A stretch of 17,771 bases of DNA from assembly GCA_009782245.1 (NCBI GenBank), contig WRKK01000343.1, positions 1-17,771 of the forward strand, given 5' to 3'. The stretch comes from Defluviitaleaceae bacterium (GTDB lineage: Bacteria > Bacillota > Clostridia > Lachnospirales > WQUN01). The position numbers and the translations under genes were made by a program. The notes under the pieces are model-generated. The model saw only the letters and a program-made list of their open reading frames with translations. It was not told where the DNA came from and made no database searches. Shown in pieces: positions 7,398 through 14,134 of the stretch (positions are counted from its first letter, which is position 1; every line of letters begins with the position of its first letter).

Positions 7398-7402
7398 AAC
7401 TT

Positions 7403-7506
7403 CAAAACCGTGGGGTGCCCGCCTGACGGCGGTCAGGCTGCCCCACACCCCGCAAGGAGCGCGCCCCTCCCGCCTGCCGGCGGGCAGGTGACCCGCAAAT
7501 TTTTTA
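7403..7506. repeat. Dispersed repeat with two inserted 20-bp palindromes
   Basis: The repeat begins CAAAACCGTGGGG, like the element at 1482. It carries CCCGCCTGACGGCGGTCAGG at 7418-7437, in the loop of the GTGGGG/CCCCAC hairpin, and CCCGCCTGCCGGCGGGCAGG at 7469-7488. Taking out both segments leaves a sequence that follows the copy near 1486-1547 closely. It fills the gap between the dehydratase and oxidoreductase genes. Confidence 0.78.
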
Positions 7507-7511
7507 TTAGG

Positions 7512-8969
7512 TCAATTAACACATTCCAATTCCAACAACGACAACAAATTTCGCAACTGAATATTAACCACATTGTTAGTTTGAATAAGGCAGCACAAAG
7601 TGTGGTAAGTTAGCCAAAAATAGCCATTTAGCGGGACAAAATCGGCTAAATCTTTTTTGTCAACCTCTATTATTGCGTTGCGGTTTTGCTCGTGGTAAAA
7701 ACGCCCACCCTCTTCGGACATAACCACATCATACAGCACTTTGTGCTTTTTTTCAAGAGAACTTAGCATAAATTTTGCGAGATTATCGGGCTGTTCGCCT
7801 CTTTCTAGCTGGACGGTGGGGGCAAGTTCTATGTGGTCAAAACAGCCAATTTCTGGCTTTGCTTGCACTAAAAATTCTTTTGTGCCGTTTGTTGTGGCGG
7901 AAATTAGCCCAAAAAAAGCCGTTCCGCAAGCCTCGAACAGCGGCTGGCTCCAGCGGCTTACTTCACGACCCTCTATTGCAATATCACAAAAAATTAGGCT
8001 AAACGGGTATTTTTGCTTATGCTGAAATGTTTCCGTTTCTGTTTCTGTTTCCATATTTTTGTTTTTGCTAAATTCCCAGTTTTGCAAGCTGTACAGCGGT
8101 ACAATTTGCCTGGTTTTGGTTGAGAACATTTTGTAATTGTTGAAATATTGGTAAATTTGCGAAAAGGCTTGTGGCTGATAGCCGTTTATTATCGAGGTTA
8201 GCAGCGGCGAGTTTACCGTTTCAAAATTTTCAAAATTTTTCGTATCTTCGCTATTTATGGGATTTTTCAGCAAATGAAACGGTATACAGGATAGCACGGT
8301 GCGGGTGTCCATGTTGACAAGGTTGTCAATTTTCATAAGCGATTTAATTTGCCCTAAAGTTAGCCATTTATGCACGGGGCTTTCTTCGATTTCGGTGGCG
8401 GTGTCAACCATAATTATAATGTTTCGGTTGCGTTTGTGTAAAAATCGTGAAGATTGCTCTGATTGAATTTGGTCAACCACGACTGCGTGTTTTTTTGAAT
8501 CCAAAAAATAATCCAAAAACCGCGGGGCATTTCCGCCGTGTTTTTGCGTAAAGTTGCTTTTTGTTGCCTGTAATGTTGGCGAAATTTGTACTTTGTTAAT
8601 GTTGCCAGGCTCTATTTTTGCCTGCATAAGCATATGGACAACGCCGTTTATTTCTTTGCATAATATCCCCAAAAAGCCGATTTCGTTTTGTATGATAATG
8701 GGCTGTTCGATAATTTTGGTGGTTGTTTGACTATTTTGGTCAATTTGCCGACAGCCCGCAATTTGGAAAAAACTGCGGTTTGCATTAACAATTTGCCCCA
8801 CAGATTCATCGTAAAACCAATTTGTTTTGGCAAGCGTGGTTTTTTGTATGTTTACGGCGGTTTTTTTGTTTAGTTCTGCTACCCAGTGCAAAATTGTTTC
8901 TGTTGAGTGTACGCCTGTTTTTGTCAACCACGATTGCATTAGGCTGCTAATTGTTTTGGTCGTATTCAT
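7512..8969 (-). CDS. NDP-hexose 2,3-dehydratase (tandem-domain)
   Basis: This 485-residue protein consists of two copies of the NDP-hexose 2,3-dehydratase fold. Matching motifs appear in each half: MQAKIEPGNINKVQISPTLQ (115-134) and VQAKPEIGCFDHIELAPTVQ (368-387), and SSRFLHKRNRNIII (173-186) and GGRFYHEQNRNAII (421-434). Known family members (for example TylX3 and SpnO) remove the C2 hydroxyl from NDP-4-keto-6-deoxyglucose, the first committed step to 2-deoxysugars. The linker contains a short Glu-Thr repeat. The ATG at 8969 has GAGGAG close upstream and overlaps the end of the glycosyltransferase gene by 23 bases, which suggests translational coupling. An upstream in-frame start at 9023 would add a Lys-rich extension read from the transferase tail and was rejected. 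Such genes are best known from actinomycete antibiotic clusters, so its place beside a lipid-carrier transferase is notable. Confidence 0.88.
   Translation of the reverse strand: MNTTKTISSLMQSWLTKTGVHSTETILHWVAELNKKTAVNIQKTTLAKTNWFYDESVGQIVNANRSFFQIAGCRQIDQNSQTTTKIIEQPIIIQNEIGFLGILCKEINGVVHMLMQAKIEPGNINKVQISPTLQATKSNFTQKHGGNAPRFLDYFLDSKKHAVVVDQIQSEQSSRFLHKRNRNIIIMVDTATEIEESPVHKWLTLGQIKSLMKIDNLVNMDTRTVLSCIPFHLLKNPINSEDTKNFENFETVNSPLLTSIINGYQPQAFSQIYQYFNNYKMFSTKTRQIVPLYSLQNWEFSKNKNMETETETETFQHKQKYPFSLIFCDIAIEGREVSRWSQPLFEACGTAFFGLISATTNGTKEFLVQAKPEIGCFDHIELAPTVQLERGEQPDNLAKFMLSSLEKKHKVLYDVVMSEEGGRFYHEQNRNAIIEVDKKDLADFVPLNGYFWLTYHTLCCLIQTNNVVNIQLRNLLSLLELECVN
8029..8052. repeat. Hexanucleotide tandem repeat in the dehydratase gene
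   Basis: Four copies of GTTTCY lie in tandem and encode the Glu-Thr run in the linker between the two dehydratase domains. Because the unit is six bases, gain or loss of units keeps the frame. Confidence 0.8.
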
Positions 8970-9954
8970 TTTTTGGCTCCTCTTTTTCCTTTGTGTTTTC
9001 TTCTTTGTTTTCTTCTTTTGCAAAATTTATTTTTTCGTCGATAATTACCAGCGGTCGGTGCATACTGCGGTTATTTATGGTAAGCACGTATTCGCCGATA
9101 ATTCCCAAAAAGAAAAGCTGCACCGCGCCCAAAAAGAATATCCCAATTATTATCGAGGGAGTTCCCGCATCAAAAGCGTCCCAAAACAGTAATTTTTGCA
9201 CCAAAACTACGGCGGCAAAAATCATGCAAAAAAAGCCGATAACAGCACCAAAAAAGGTAGTTAATCGGAGCAACATTTTGGTGTTGGAAGTAATAGCCAC
9301 CATAGCGGCATCGTATCTGCCCCAAAAATTTATATTAGAAAAGCCACGCCCGCCCTCTTCTTGGGTAACGGGCACAATTTTAATGTCCTTTACGTATTCC
9401 GAGACAATTCCAGGCAAGTAAGGTTGCGGGTCTTGGATTTGGTGCAAAACGTTTACTATATTTTTGTCGTACAAGCCAAACGCCGATATTCCCTCAACTT
9501 CGCCGCTTTTTGTAAGCCAAGAAAGCAGCTTATAATAAATTCTTCTAAGAATTTTGATAAAAAAACTGTTATACGAATTTTTGCGCTGCCCCATTACAGC
9601 CCGATAGCCGTCTTCCCAATGCTTAACAAAATCGGGCAAAACTTCAGGGGGATCTTGCGTATCGCCATAAATTAAAAAAGTTGCGTCAGCGTTTTTGCCC
9701 AACAGTACGCAAGAAAACACGTTTCTAAAAAAGCCGAAATTACGCATATTGCGCGCGCCTTTTACTTTTGAATCCGCCGCGCACACCGATTTTATTTTGT
9801 CCCAAGTGTTATCTGGCGAATAGTCGTCCACAAAAATTATTTCATAATCGTAGTGGGGCAAATCTTTTGCAAAAATGGCGGTCAGCCGCTGGTGCATATC
9901 TTCTATGCTGTTGGAATCGTTATAGCACGGAACTACTACAGATATTTTTTTCAC
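8947..9954 (-). CDS. GT2 polyprenyl-phosphate glycosyltransferase (DPM1/ArnC/GtrB type)
   Basis: This 335-residue membrane protein has an N-terminal GT-A domain with VVVPCYND (6-13), VDDYSPDNTW (42-51) and GDTQDPPE (97-104), the last matching the DLQDPPE signature of this group. Two membrane segments follow at about 230-253 and 265-291. Relatives move a sugar from a nucleotide to undecaprenyl phosphate at the inner face of the membrane. A charged low-complexity tail (from about 312, rich in Lys and Glu) is unusual and overlaps the dehydratase start. The start is GTG at 9954, supported by GGAGG eight bases upstream. The adjacent dehydratase and oxidoreductase suggest that the sugar handled is a deoxyhexose, which is an inference. 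The partner that would transfer the sugar from the lipid outside is not in the window. Confidence 0.88.
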   Translation of the reverse strand: MKKISVVVPCYNDSNSIEDMHQRLTAIFAKDLPHYDYEIIFVDDYSPDNTWDKIKSVCAADSKVKGARNMRNFGFFRNVFSCVLLGKNADATFLIYGDTQDPPEVLPDFVKHWEDGYRAVMGQRKNSYNSFFIKILRRIYYKLLSWLTKSGEVEGISAFGLYDKNIVNVLHQIQDPQPYLPGIVSEYVKDIKIVPVTQEEGGRGFSNINFWGRYDAAMVAITSNTKMLLRLTTFFGAVIGFFCMIFAAVVLVQKLLFWDAFDAGTPSIIIGIFFLGAVQLFFLGIIGEYVLTINNRSMHRPLVIIDEKINFAKEENKEENTKEKEEPKNEYDQNN

Positions 9955-9962
9955 AGTTTAAT

Positions 9963-9967
9963 CCTCC
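9963..9967 (-). promoter_or_regulatory. Ribosome binding site for the GTG-start glycosyltransferase
   Basis: GGAGG on the minus strand, eight bases before the GTG at 9954, supports that non-ATG start. Confidence 0.78.
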
Positions 9968-10022
9968 AAATTTTATCAACTTCAAAACCTAGGTGCTGTG
10001 GAGAAATTTTGGTAAACCCTAT

Positions 10023-10064
10023 GGAACGGGCGGGTGGGGGCGAACGTCCCCGCCCGCCCGTTCC
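10023..10064. repeat. GC-rich palindrome downstream of the beta-galactosidase gene
   Basis: Twelve-base arms GGAACGGGCGGG (10023-10034) and CCCGCCCGTTCC (10053-10064) enclose an 18-base GC-rich loop. No T tract follows on the minus strand, so it is not a standard terminator. The word GGGGAACGGGCGG recurs at the right edge near 17687, suggesting another dispersed repeat family. Confidence 0.65.
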
Positions 10065-10089
10065 GATATTTCTACAAAACAGTCTAAAA

Positions 10090-13000
10090 TTAATACAACC
10101 CAACATTCCCGCTAAACGCAAACGAAAACCGCAGCTCCGTATCAGTTGGTAAAAGATACTCGTCGTGGGTACGTGCGCCCCAGGTGTTGTCGCCTGCAAT
10201 GCCCATTTGCATTAGGTTTACCCGCACAACTGTGTAGTGGATTGCTGGCAGTTCGTAATGGTGCATTGCGTTTTCTAGTTCGTGCGGAGTGTACGGCAAT
10301 GCAGAAAACTCCAGATTGCCGCCGTTTTCGCATTTTGAGAATACTATCCCGTGCCCGTTGTCGTCCGTCAATTTTGCGTATCTTACGCCAACTTTGTTGC
10401 CGCATTCCTGCGGAACAAGATAATCCGCCATGTTGTCGGCTACTTTGTTGCGGTAAACTCCCAGCTTTGAGCCTGTGATTTTGTCAACGTATGTTTCTTC
10501 GGGGCCCAAGCCATACCATTCTAGGTTGTCATAATCGGCGCTAAACTTGAATAACATTCCAAACTCTGGCATTGGCGGCAAATCTTTTGTTGGGCAGACC
10601 ATGTCAACCTTAATTGTGCCGTTTGCGTAAACCGTATATGTAACCTCGCATTCGCTGGCTGGAGTTGTCGCTAAATTGTAAACGTACGTTATAATCACGC
10701 TTTCGGCGGTTTGCTGTATATTTTTTATGGTAAATCCGCTGTGGGCTATGTTCATGCTCGCCGTTTTCCATTGAGAATAGCGAATCGGCATTTTGTTAGC
10801 AACGTCGTTGTCGGTCGGCGCACGCCAAAAATTGGGTAGCGGCACTTTTTCGATCATCTCACGACCCGCATAATTATAGGAAGTAAGCCCAGCGTGGCTA
10901 CGTGCGAAAAGTGCGGTAAACTGCTCGCCTTTTACGCCGATGTTGTTACCATTGTTGATTAACTGCAATTTTTGTAAAGTGTTCACGTTTGCCAGCGAAC
11001 CCTCTAAATTGGGCAATCTTCCCACTTGATGCTCCGCTTTGTGAACCCGCTGCCCAAATGCGACTTCGTGCCCACGTTTTGCCCAGTCGGTGTCCTCTTT
11101 CAGCGTACACGAGATTGTTATTATTAGTTCGTCCGCCTGTTTTTCGCTCTCGTCTTGCCCAAAAAGTATTGCCATTCCGTCAGGAAAAATCTTGATTTCC
11201 TGCTCGGAAAGCGGCGGAACGTCCACGTCAACCAGTTTTTGAAAGTAAATTTTGTCCAATGCGGAAAAAATAACGGTAAAATCGTAATCTTTGGTGGATT
11301 TGAACAAATGCTTGTTTTTCACGGTAAAGGTTTGGTGTTTCTCGTTGACGGTTATTTTTATCGGCTGATAATTAAATTTTACCGTTTGCATTTTTGGAGA
11401 CGGGCGGCGGTCGCCGTAAAAAATACCGTTTCCGCTAAAATTGTAATCGCAGGGGCGGTCGCCAAAATCGCCGCCGTACGCTTGAAACGGCTTGCCGTAT
11501 CTATCTTTTTTAACGATACTTTGGTCAACGAAATCCCAAATAAAGCCGCCTTGGTAGCGTGGCTGCCGCTCCATTAACTCGATGTACTTGTGCATTGCAC
11601 CGCCAGAATTTCCCATTGTGTGCAAATATTCGCACAAAATGCAGGGTTTTTCGGTGTTTTTTTGCAAAAAGTGCTCTAATTCGTTGGCGTTTGTGTACAT
11701 TTGCGTGTACATATCTGTCGTGGCGGGGTAGCTGGGATCCCAGTGAACGCCCTCGTAATGCACAAGCCGCGACGAGTCGAGTTTGCGGTATAATTCCGCC
11801 ATTTCTAGCATTATCGGGCCGCCGTACGATTCGTTGCCCAGCGACCAAATTATCACGGACGGGTGATTTTTGTCGCGCTGATACAGGTTGTTCACTCTGT
11901 CAAGGACGATTTCCCGCCATTCTGGGCGGTCGCCTGGCAGGGCAAATTCCATGCCCTCAAGGCGGGCTTTTTCCCATTGTGCGTGAGTTTCCAGGTTGGT
12001 TTCGTCAATCACGTAAATTCCGTATTTATCGCATAATTCGTAAAGATAGGAATCGTTTGGATAATGCGAAGTCCGCAAAGCGTTGATATTATAGCGTTTC
12101 ATGGCGATTATATCTTGTTCCATTAATTTTTTTGGCAACGCGCGGCCGCTGTAACACGAGAACTCGTGCCGATTTGTGCCGTAAAACTCGATTCGCTTGC
12201 CGTTTATGCACATTATCCCGTCAATCAACTCGAAGCGGCGAAAGCCCACTTTTTGGCTGATTGTCTCGTAAACGTTGTAATCGGCATCGCAAACTTGGAT
12301 TATTAGGGTGTACAAATGCGGAAACTCGGCGCTCCACAGCTTGGGATTTTTTATCGCAAACGTGGGATTTTTTTCGTCGGATTGCTTAATGGGAACTAAA
12401 TCGTAATCAAGCGGCTCGTTTTCGTAAAGCAGTTGATATTTCAGTTTGGCGGGTTCTGTGCAGTCGCGAAAATCGGGCGTTACGGTAAGCAGCCCGCCCG
12501 AAAAATCGGCAGAAAGCGTGGTTTCGATTTTCAAATCCCAAACATGAATTTTGGGAATAGCGAACAGGAAAACATCTCGAAAAATGCCCGAAAATCGGAA
12601 GAAATCTTGATCTTCCAGCCAAGTAGCGGCGGTATAGCGAAAAACCTGCACAGCCAATTTATTTTCGCCGTCTTGGATATGCTCGGAAAGGGCGAACTCG
12701 GACGGCGTGAAAGAATCGGTTGCGTAGCCGATATAATGCCCGTTCAGCCACAAAGCGAACGCCGCCTCAACGCCCTGAAACGAGATAAACAGCGGCTTGC
12801 CCTGCATAGTTTGCGGCACGGTAAAATATTTTACATACGATGCAACAGGGTTAAAATCGTCGGGAATCTCGCCAGGTTCAAGCTGCGCCAAGCCGTCCCA
12901 CGGGTATTGAATGTTGACATATTGCGGCACGCCGTGGCCCTGCATTTGAATGTGCCCAGGGACAGTGATGTTATCCCAGTTTTTGCAGTTATAATCTGCA

Positions 13001-13179
13001 TTGTGGAAGTTTTGCGGTGCAAGGGTGTAATTTTTGGCATGGTGAAACTTCCAAGTTCCGTTTAACGAAAAACGGGAATTTCCGCCGTCCGACATAACAT
13101 AAGTGTGGTCGGAGTGTGCGGCCAGTTGGTTCTCCCTAAAATAGGTTGGGGAGGTTACATTGTTAAAGTTAAAAGACAT
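10090..13179 (-). CDS. lacZ: GH2 beta-galactosidase (LacZ type)
   Basis: This 1029-residue protein has the length and layout of LacZ. A sugar-binding jelly-roll domain (about 30-215, with FSLNGTWKFH) is followed by an Ig-like domain (about 218-320), the TIM barrel (about 320-615) and a C-terminal beta-galactosidase small-chain domain (about 745-1025). Catalytic residues are visible: acid/base Glu450 in IIWSLGNES and nucleophile Glu517 in CILCEYLHTMGNSGG. The GTNRHEF segment (334-340) and RTSHYPND (369-376) are also typical. There is no signal peptide, so the enzyme acts in the cytoplasm on lactose or short galactosides. AAGGAG precedes the ATG at 13179. No transporter or regulator is adjacent. 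It sits alone between a toxin-antitoxin pair and glycosyltransferase genes, so its link to them is uncertain. Confidence 0.95.
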   Translation of the reverse strand: MSFNFNNVTSPTYFRENQLAAHSDHTYVMSDGGNSRFSLNGTWKFHHAKNYTLAPQNFHNADYNCKNWDNITVPGHIQMQGHGVPQYVNIQYPWDGLAQLEPGEIPDDFNPVASYVKYFTVPQTMQGKPLFISFQGVEAAFALWLNGHYIGYATDSFTPSEFALSEHIQDGENKLAVQVFRYTAATWLEDQDFFRFSGIFRDVFLFAIPKIHVWDLKIETTLSADFSGGLLTVTPDFRDCTEPAKLKYQLLYENEPLDYDLVPIKQSDEKNPTFAIKNPKLWSAEFPHLYTLIIQVCDADYNVYETISQKVGFRRFELIDGIMCINGKRIEFYGTNRHEFSCYSGRALPKKLMEQDIIAMKRYNINALRTSHYPNDSYLYELCDKYGIYVIDETNLETHAQWEKARLEGMEFALPGDRPEWREIVLDRVNNLYQRDKNHPSVIIWSLGNESYGGPIMLEMAELYRKLDSSRLVHYEGVHWDPSYPATTDMYTQMYTNANELEHFLQKNTEKPCILCEYLHTMGNSGGAMHKYIELMERQPRYQGGFIWDFVDQSIVKKDRYGKPFQAYGGDFGDRPCDYNFSGNGIFYGDRRPSPKMQTVKFNYQPIKITVNEKHQTFTVKNKHLFKSTKDYDFTVIFSALDKIYFQKLVDVDVPPLSEQEIKIFPDGMAILFGQDESEKQADELIITISCTLKEDTDWAKRGHEVAFGQRVHKAEHQVGRLPNLEGSLANVNTLQKLQLINNGNNIGVKGEQFTALFARSHAGLTSYNYAGREMIEKVPLPNFWRAPTDNDVANKMPIRYSQWKTASMNIAHSGFTIKNIQQTAESVIITYVYNLATTPASECEVTYTVYANGTIKVDMVCPTKDLPPMPEFGMLFKFSADYDNLEWYGLGPEETYVDKITGSKLGVYRNKVADNMADYLVPQECGNKVGVRYAKLTDDNGHGIVFSKCENGGNLEFSALPYTPHELENAMHHYELPAIHYTVVRVNLMQMGIAGDNTWGARTHDEYLLPTDTELRFSFAFSGNVGLY

Positions 13180-13244
13180 TTTAGTTGCTCCTTTTTATAG
13201 GTTTATTTTTTGGTGCATTTTGGTTGTTTATAAAGTGGCGAAAC

Positions 13245-13637
13245 CTATGATGTTTTTGGTGGATTTTCGGTTGGCTCGGTTGGCTCGGTTTGTTTGGCTA
13301 ATTCGGCGGCTTTTTGTTGCAGTTCGGTTAGCAGTTGCGGAATTTGTTTTGTTGCCATATTCCAAGCCAAAGGTAGCTGTATATTTTCATAGCCATGAGC
13401 CGCCACGTTTCTAAAGCGGACTATATCTTTCCAAGGGATATTATTAGAAAAAGCGGATTTATCGGTTTCGGCAACGTTTTTCATAAGTTCGCCTAAATTT
13501 AGTATTGCGTACACAACCGCCATATTTAGTATAATGTCTTCTTCGAATTGTTCCCAAGTTTTTGATTGCGTAGCTTTAATAATGATGCGGCAGTATTTAA
13601 TCATATGGGAAATAAAATTCCAGTGCCTATCTTGCAT
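13245..13637 (-). CDS. hepT: HepT-like HEPN toxin (type VII toxin-antitoxin)
   Basis: This 130-residue protein belongs to the HepT/DUF86 family of helical HEPN ribonucleases. The active-site motif RX4HXY is intact as Arg76, His81 and Tyr83 in RNVAAHGY. In characterised pairs this Tyr is AMPylated by the partner MntA, which blocks RNA cleavage. The preceding IPWKDIVRF is typical of the family. The C-terminal tail (about 117-130, QTEPTEPTENPPKTS) is low-complexity and arises from a tandem 9-bp DNA repeat at 13269-13286. The ATG overlaps the mntA stop by 11 bases, with GGTGG just upstream, so the two are translationally coupled. A 65-bp gap separates it from the beta-galactosidase gene. Confidence 0.85.
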   Translation of the reverse strand: MQDRHWNFISHMIKYCRIIIKATQSKTWEQFEEDIILNMAVVYAILNLGELMKNVAETDKSAFSNNIPWKDIVRFRNVAAHGYENIQLPLAWNMATKQIPQLLTELQQKAAELAKQTEPTEPTENPPKTS

Positions 13638-13926
13638 AAAACCACCGCAAATCTTTTTTTACATTAGCCATAAATCTATCCTCTGGCTCTGCACGGTTTA
13701 TCGACCACGACGTAAGTATGTCAACCTTAACGCCAAAGGTTTCTTCTAGTTCATCGTAAAGGTCAAAAAATTCGGTTATTATCCCCTCATCAAAGTCAAC
13801 AACTAAATCAATATCGGAAGTGGGGGTTTGCTCGTTTCTGGCGTAACTGCCGAAAATGGCGGCTTTTTGTACTGGATATTGCTTTAATATTTCGGTTATG
13901 GTTTTTGTTAGGGTTTCTGTGTTCAT
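13627..13926 (-). CDS. mntA: MntA-like nucleotidyltransferase antitoxin
   Basis: This 99-residue protein is a minimal nucleotidyltransferase. The motif GSX10DXD is exact: Gly26-Ser27, ten residues, then Asp38-Ile-Asp40 in SDIDLVVDFD. MntA proteins transfer AMP to a Tyr of HepT and so neutralise it. The partner gene lies immediately downstream, with an 11-base overlap. The order antitoxin then toxin is common for this system. An AGGAGG site lies just before the ATG at 13926. A 45-residue small ORF precedes it after 62 bases. The pair may stabilise this region or act in phage defence, which is inference. Confidence 0.87.
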   Translation of the reverse strand: MNTETLTKTITEILKQYPVQKAAIFGSYARNEQTPTSDIDLVVDFDEGIITEFFDLYDELEETFGVKVDILTSWSINRAEPEDRFMANVKKDLRWFYAR

Positions 13927-13988
13927 TCAAAAACCTCCTGTGGTTAAAGTTTTTTTGGTTGCGGAATGTAATGTCAATTTGAGCGGTT

Positions 13989-14126
13989 CTAAATTTCGCT
14001 CATTTTTACAACATTTCCAGTTGCCAAGTCTTTTTCCGCTTGGTCAAGGTAGTATGCGTCTTCTTCGGTAACTATGTCTGCCCAGTCGTCGTCTGGTAAA
14101 AAGTTGTTGATAATGTCTTCTTTCAT
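13989..14126 (-). CDS. Small acidic ORF of 45 residues upstream of mntA
   Basis: Reading from the ATG at 14126 gives a 45-residue acidic protein that begins MKEDIINNFLPDDDWADIV and ends in AEKDLATGNVVKMSEI before a TAG. It starts eight bases after the stop of the large glycosyltransferase gene, and AGGTAGG lies in front of it. That spacing suggests translation from the same message. The final part vaguely resembles the C-terminal, toxin-binding part of Phd or RelB-type antitoxins. No DNA-binding domain is present and no homology can be shown here. It could be a solitary remnant of an antitoxin, an added component of the MntA/HepT operon, or chance. Confidence 0.5.
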   Translation of the reverse strand: MKEDIINNFLPDDDWADIVTEEDAYYLDQAEKDLATGNVVKMSEI

Positions 14127-14134
14127 ATTTTAAC

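Noticed and set aside
8970..9023. N-terminal extension of the dehydratase (Lys-rich, 18 residues)
   Set aside because: It is the out-of-frame reading of the transferase tail. GAGGAG directly before the ATG at 8969 gives a better start.
10023..10064. Intrinsic terminator after the beta-galactosidase gene
   Set aside because: The hairpin is strong, but no T tract follows on the minus strand.
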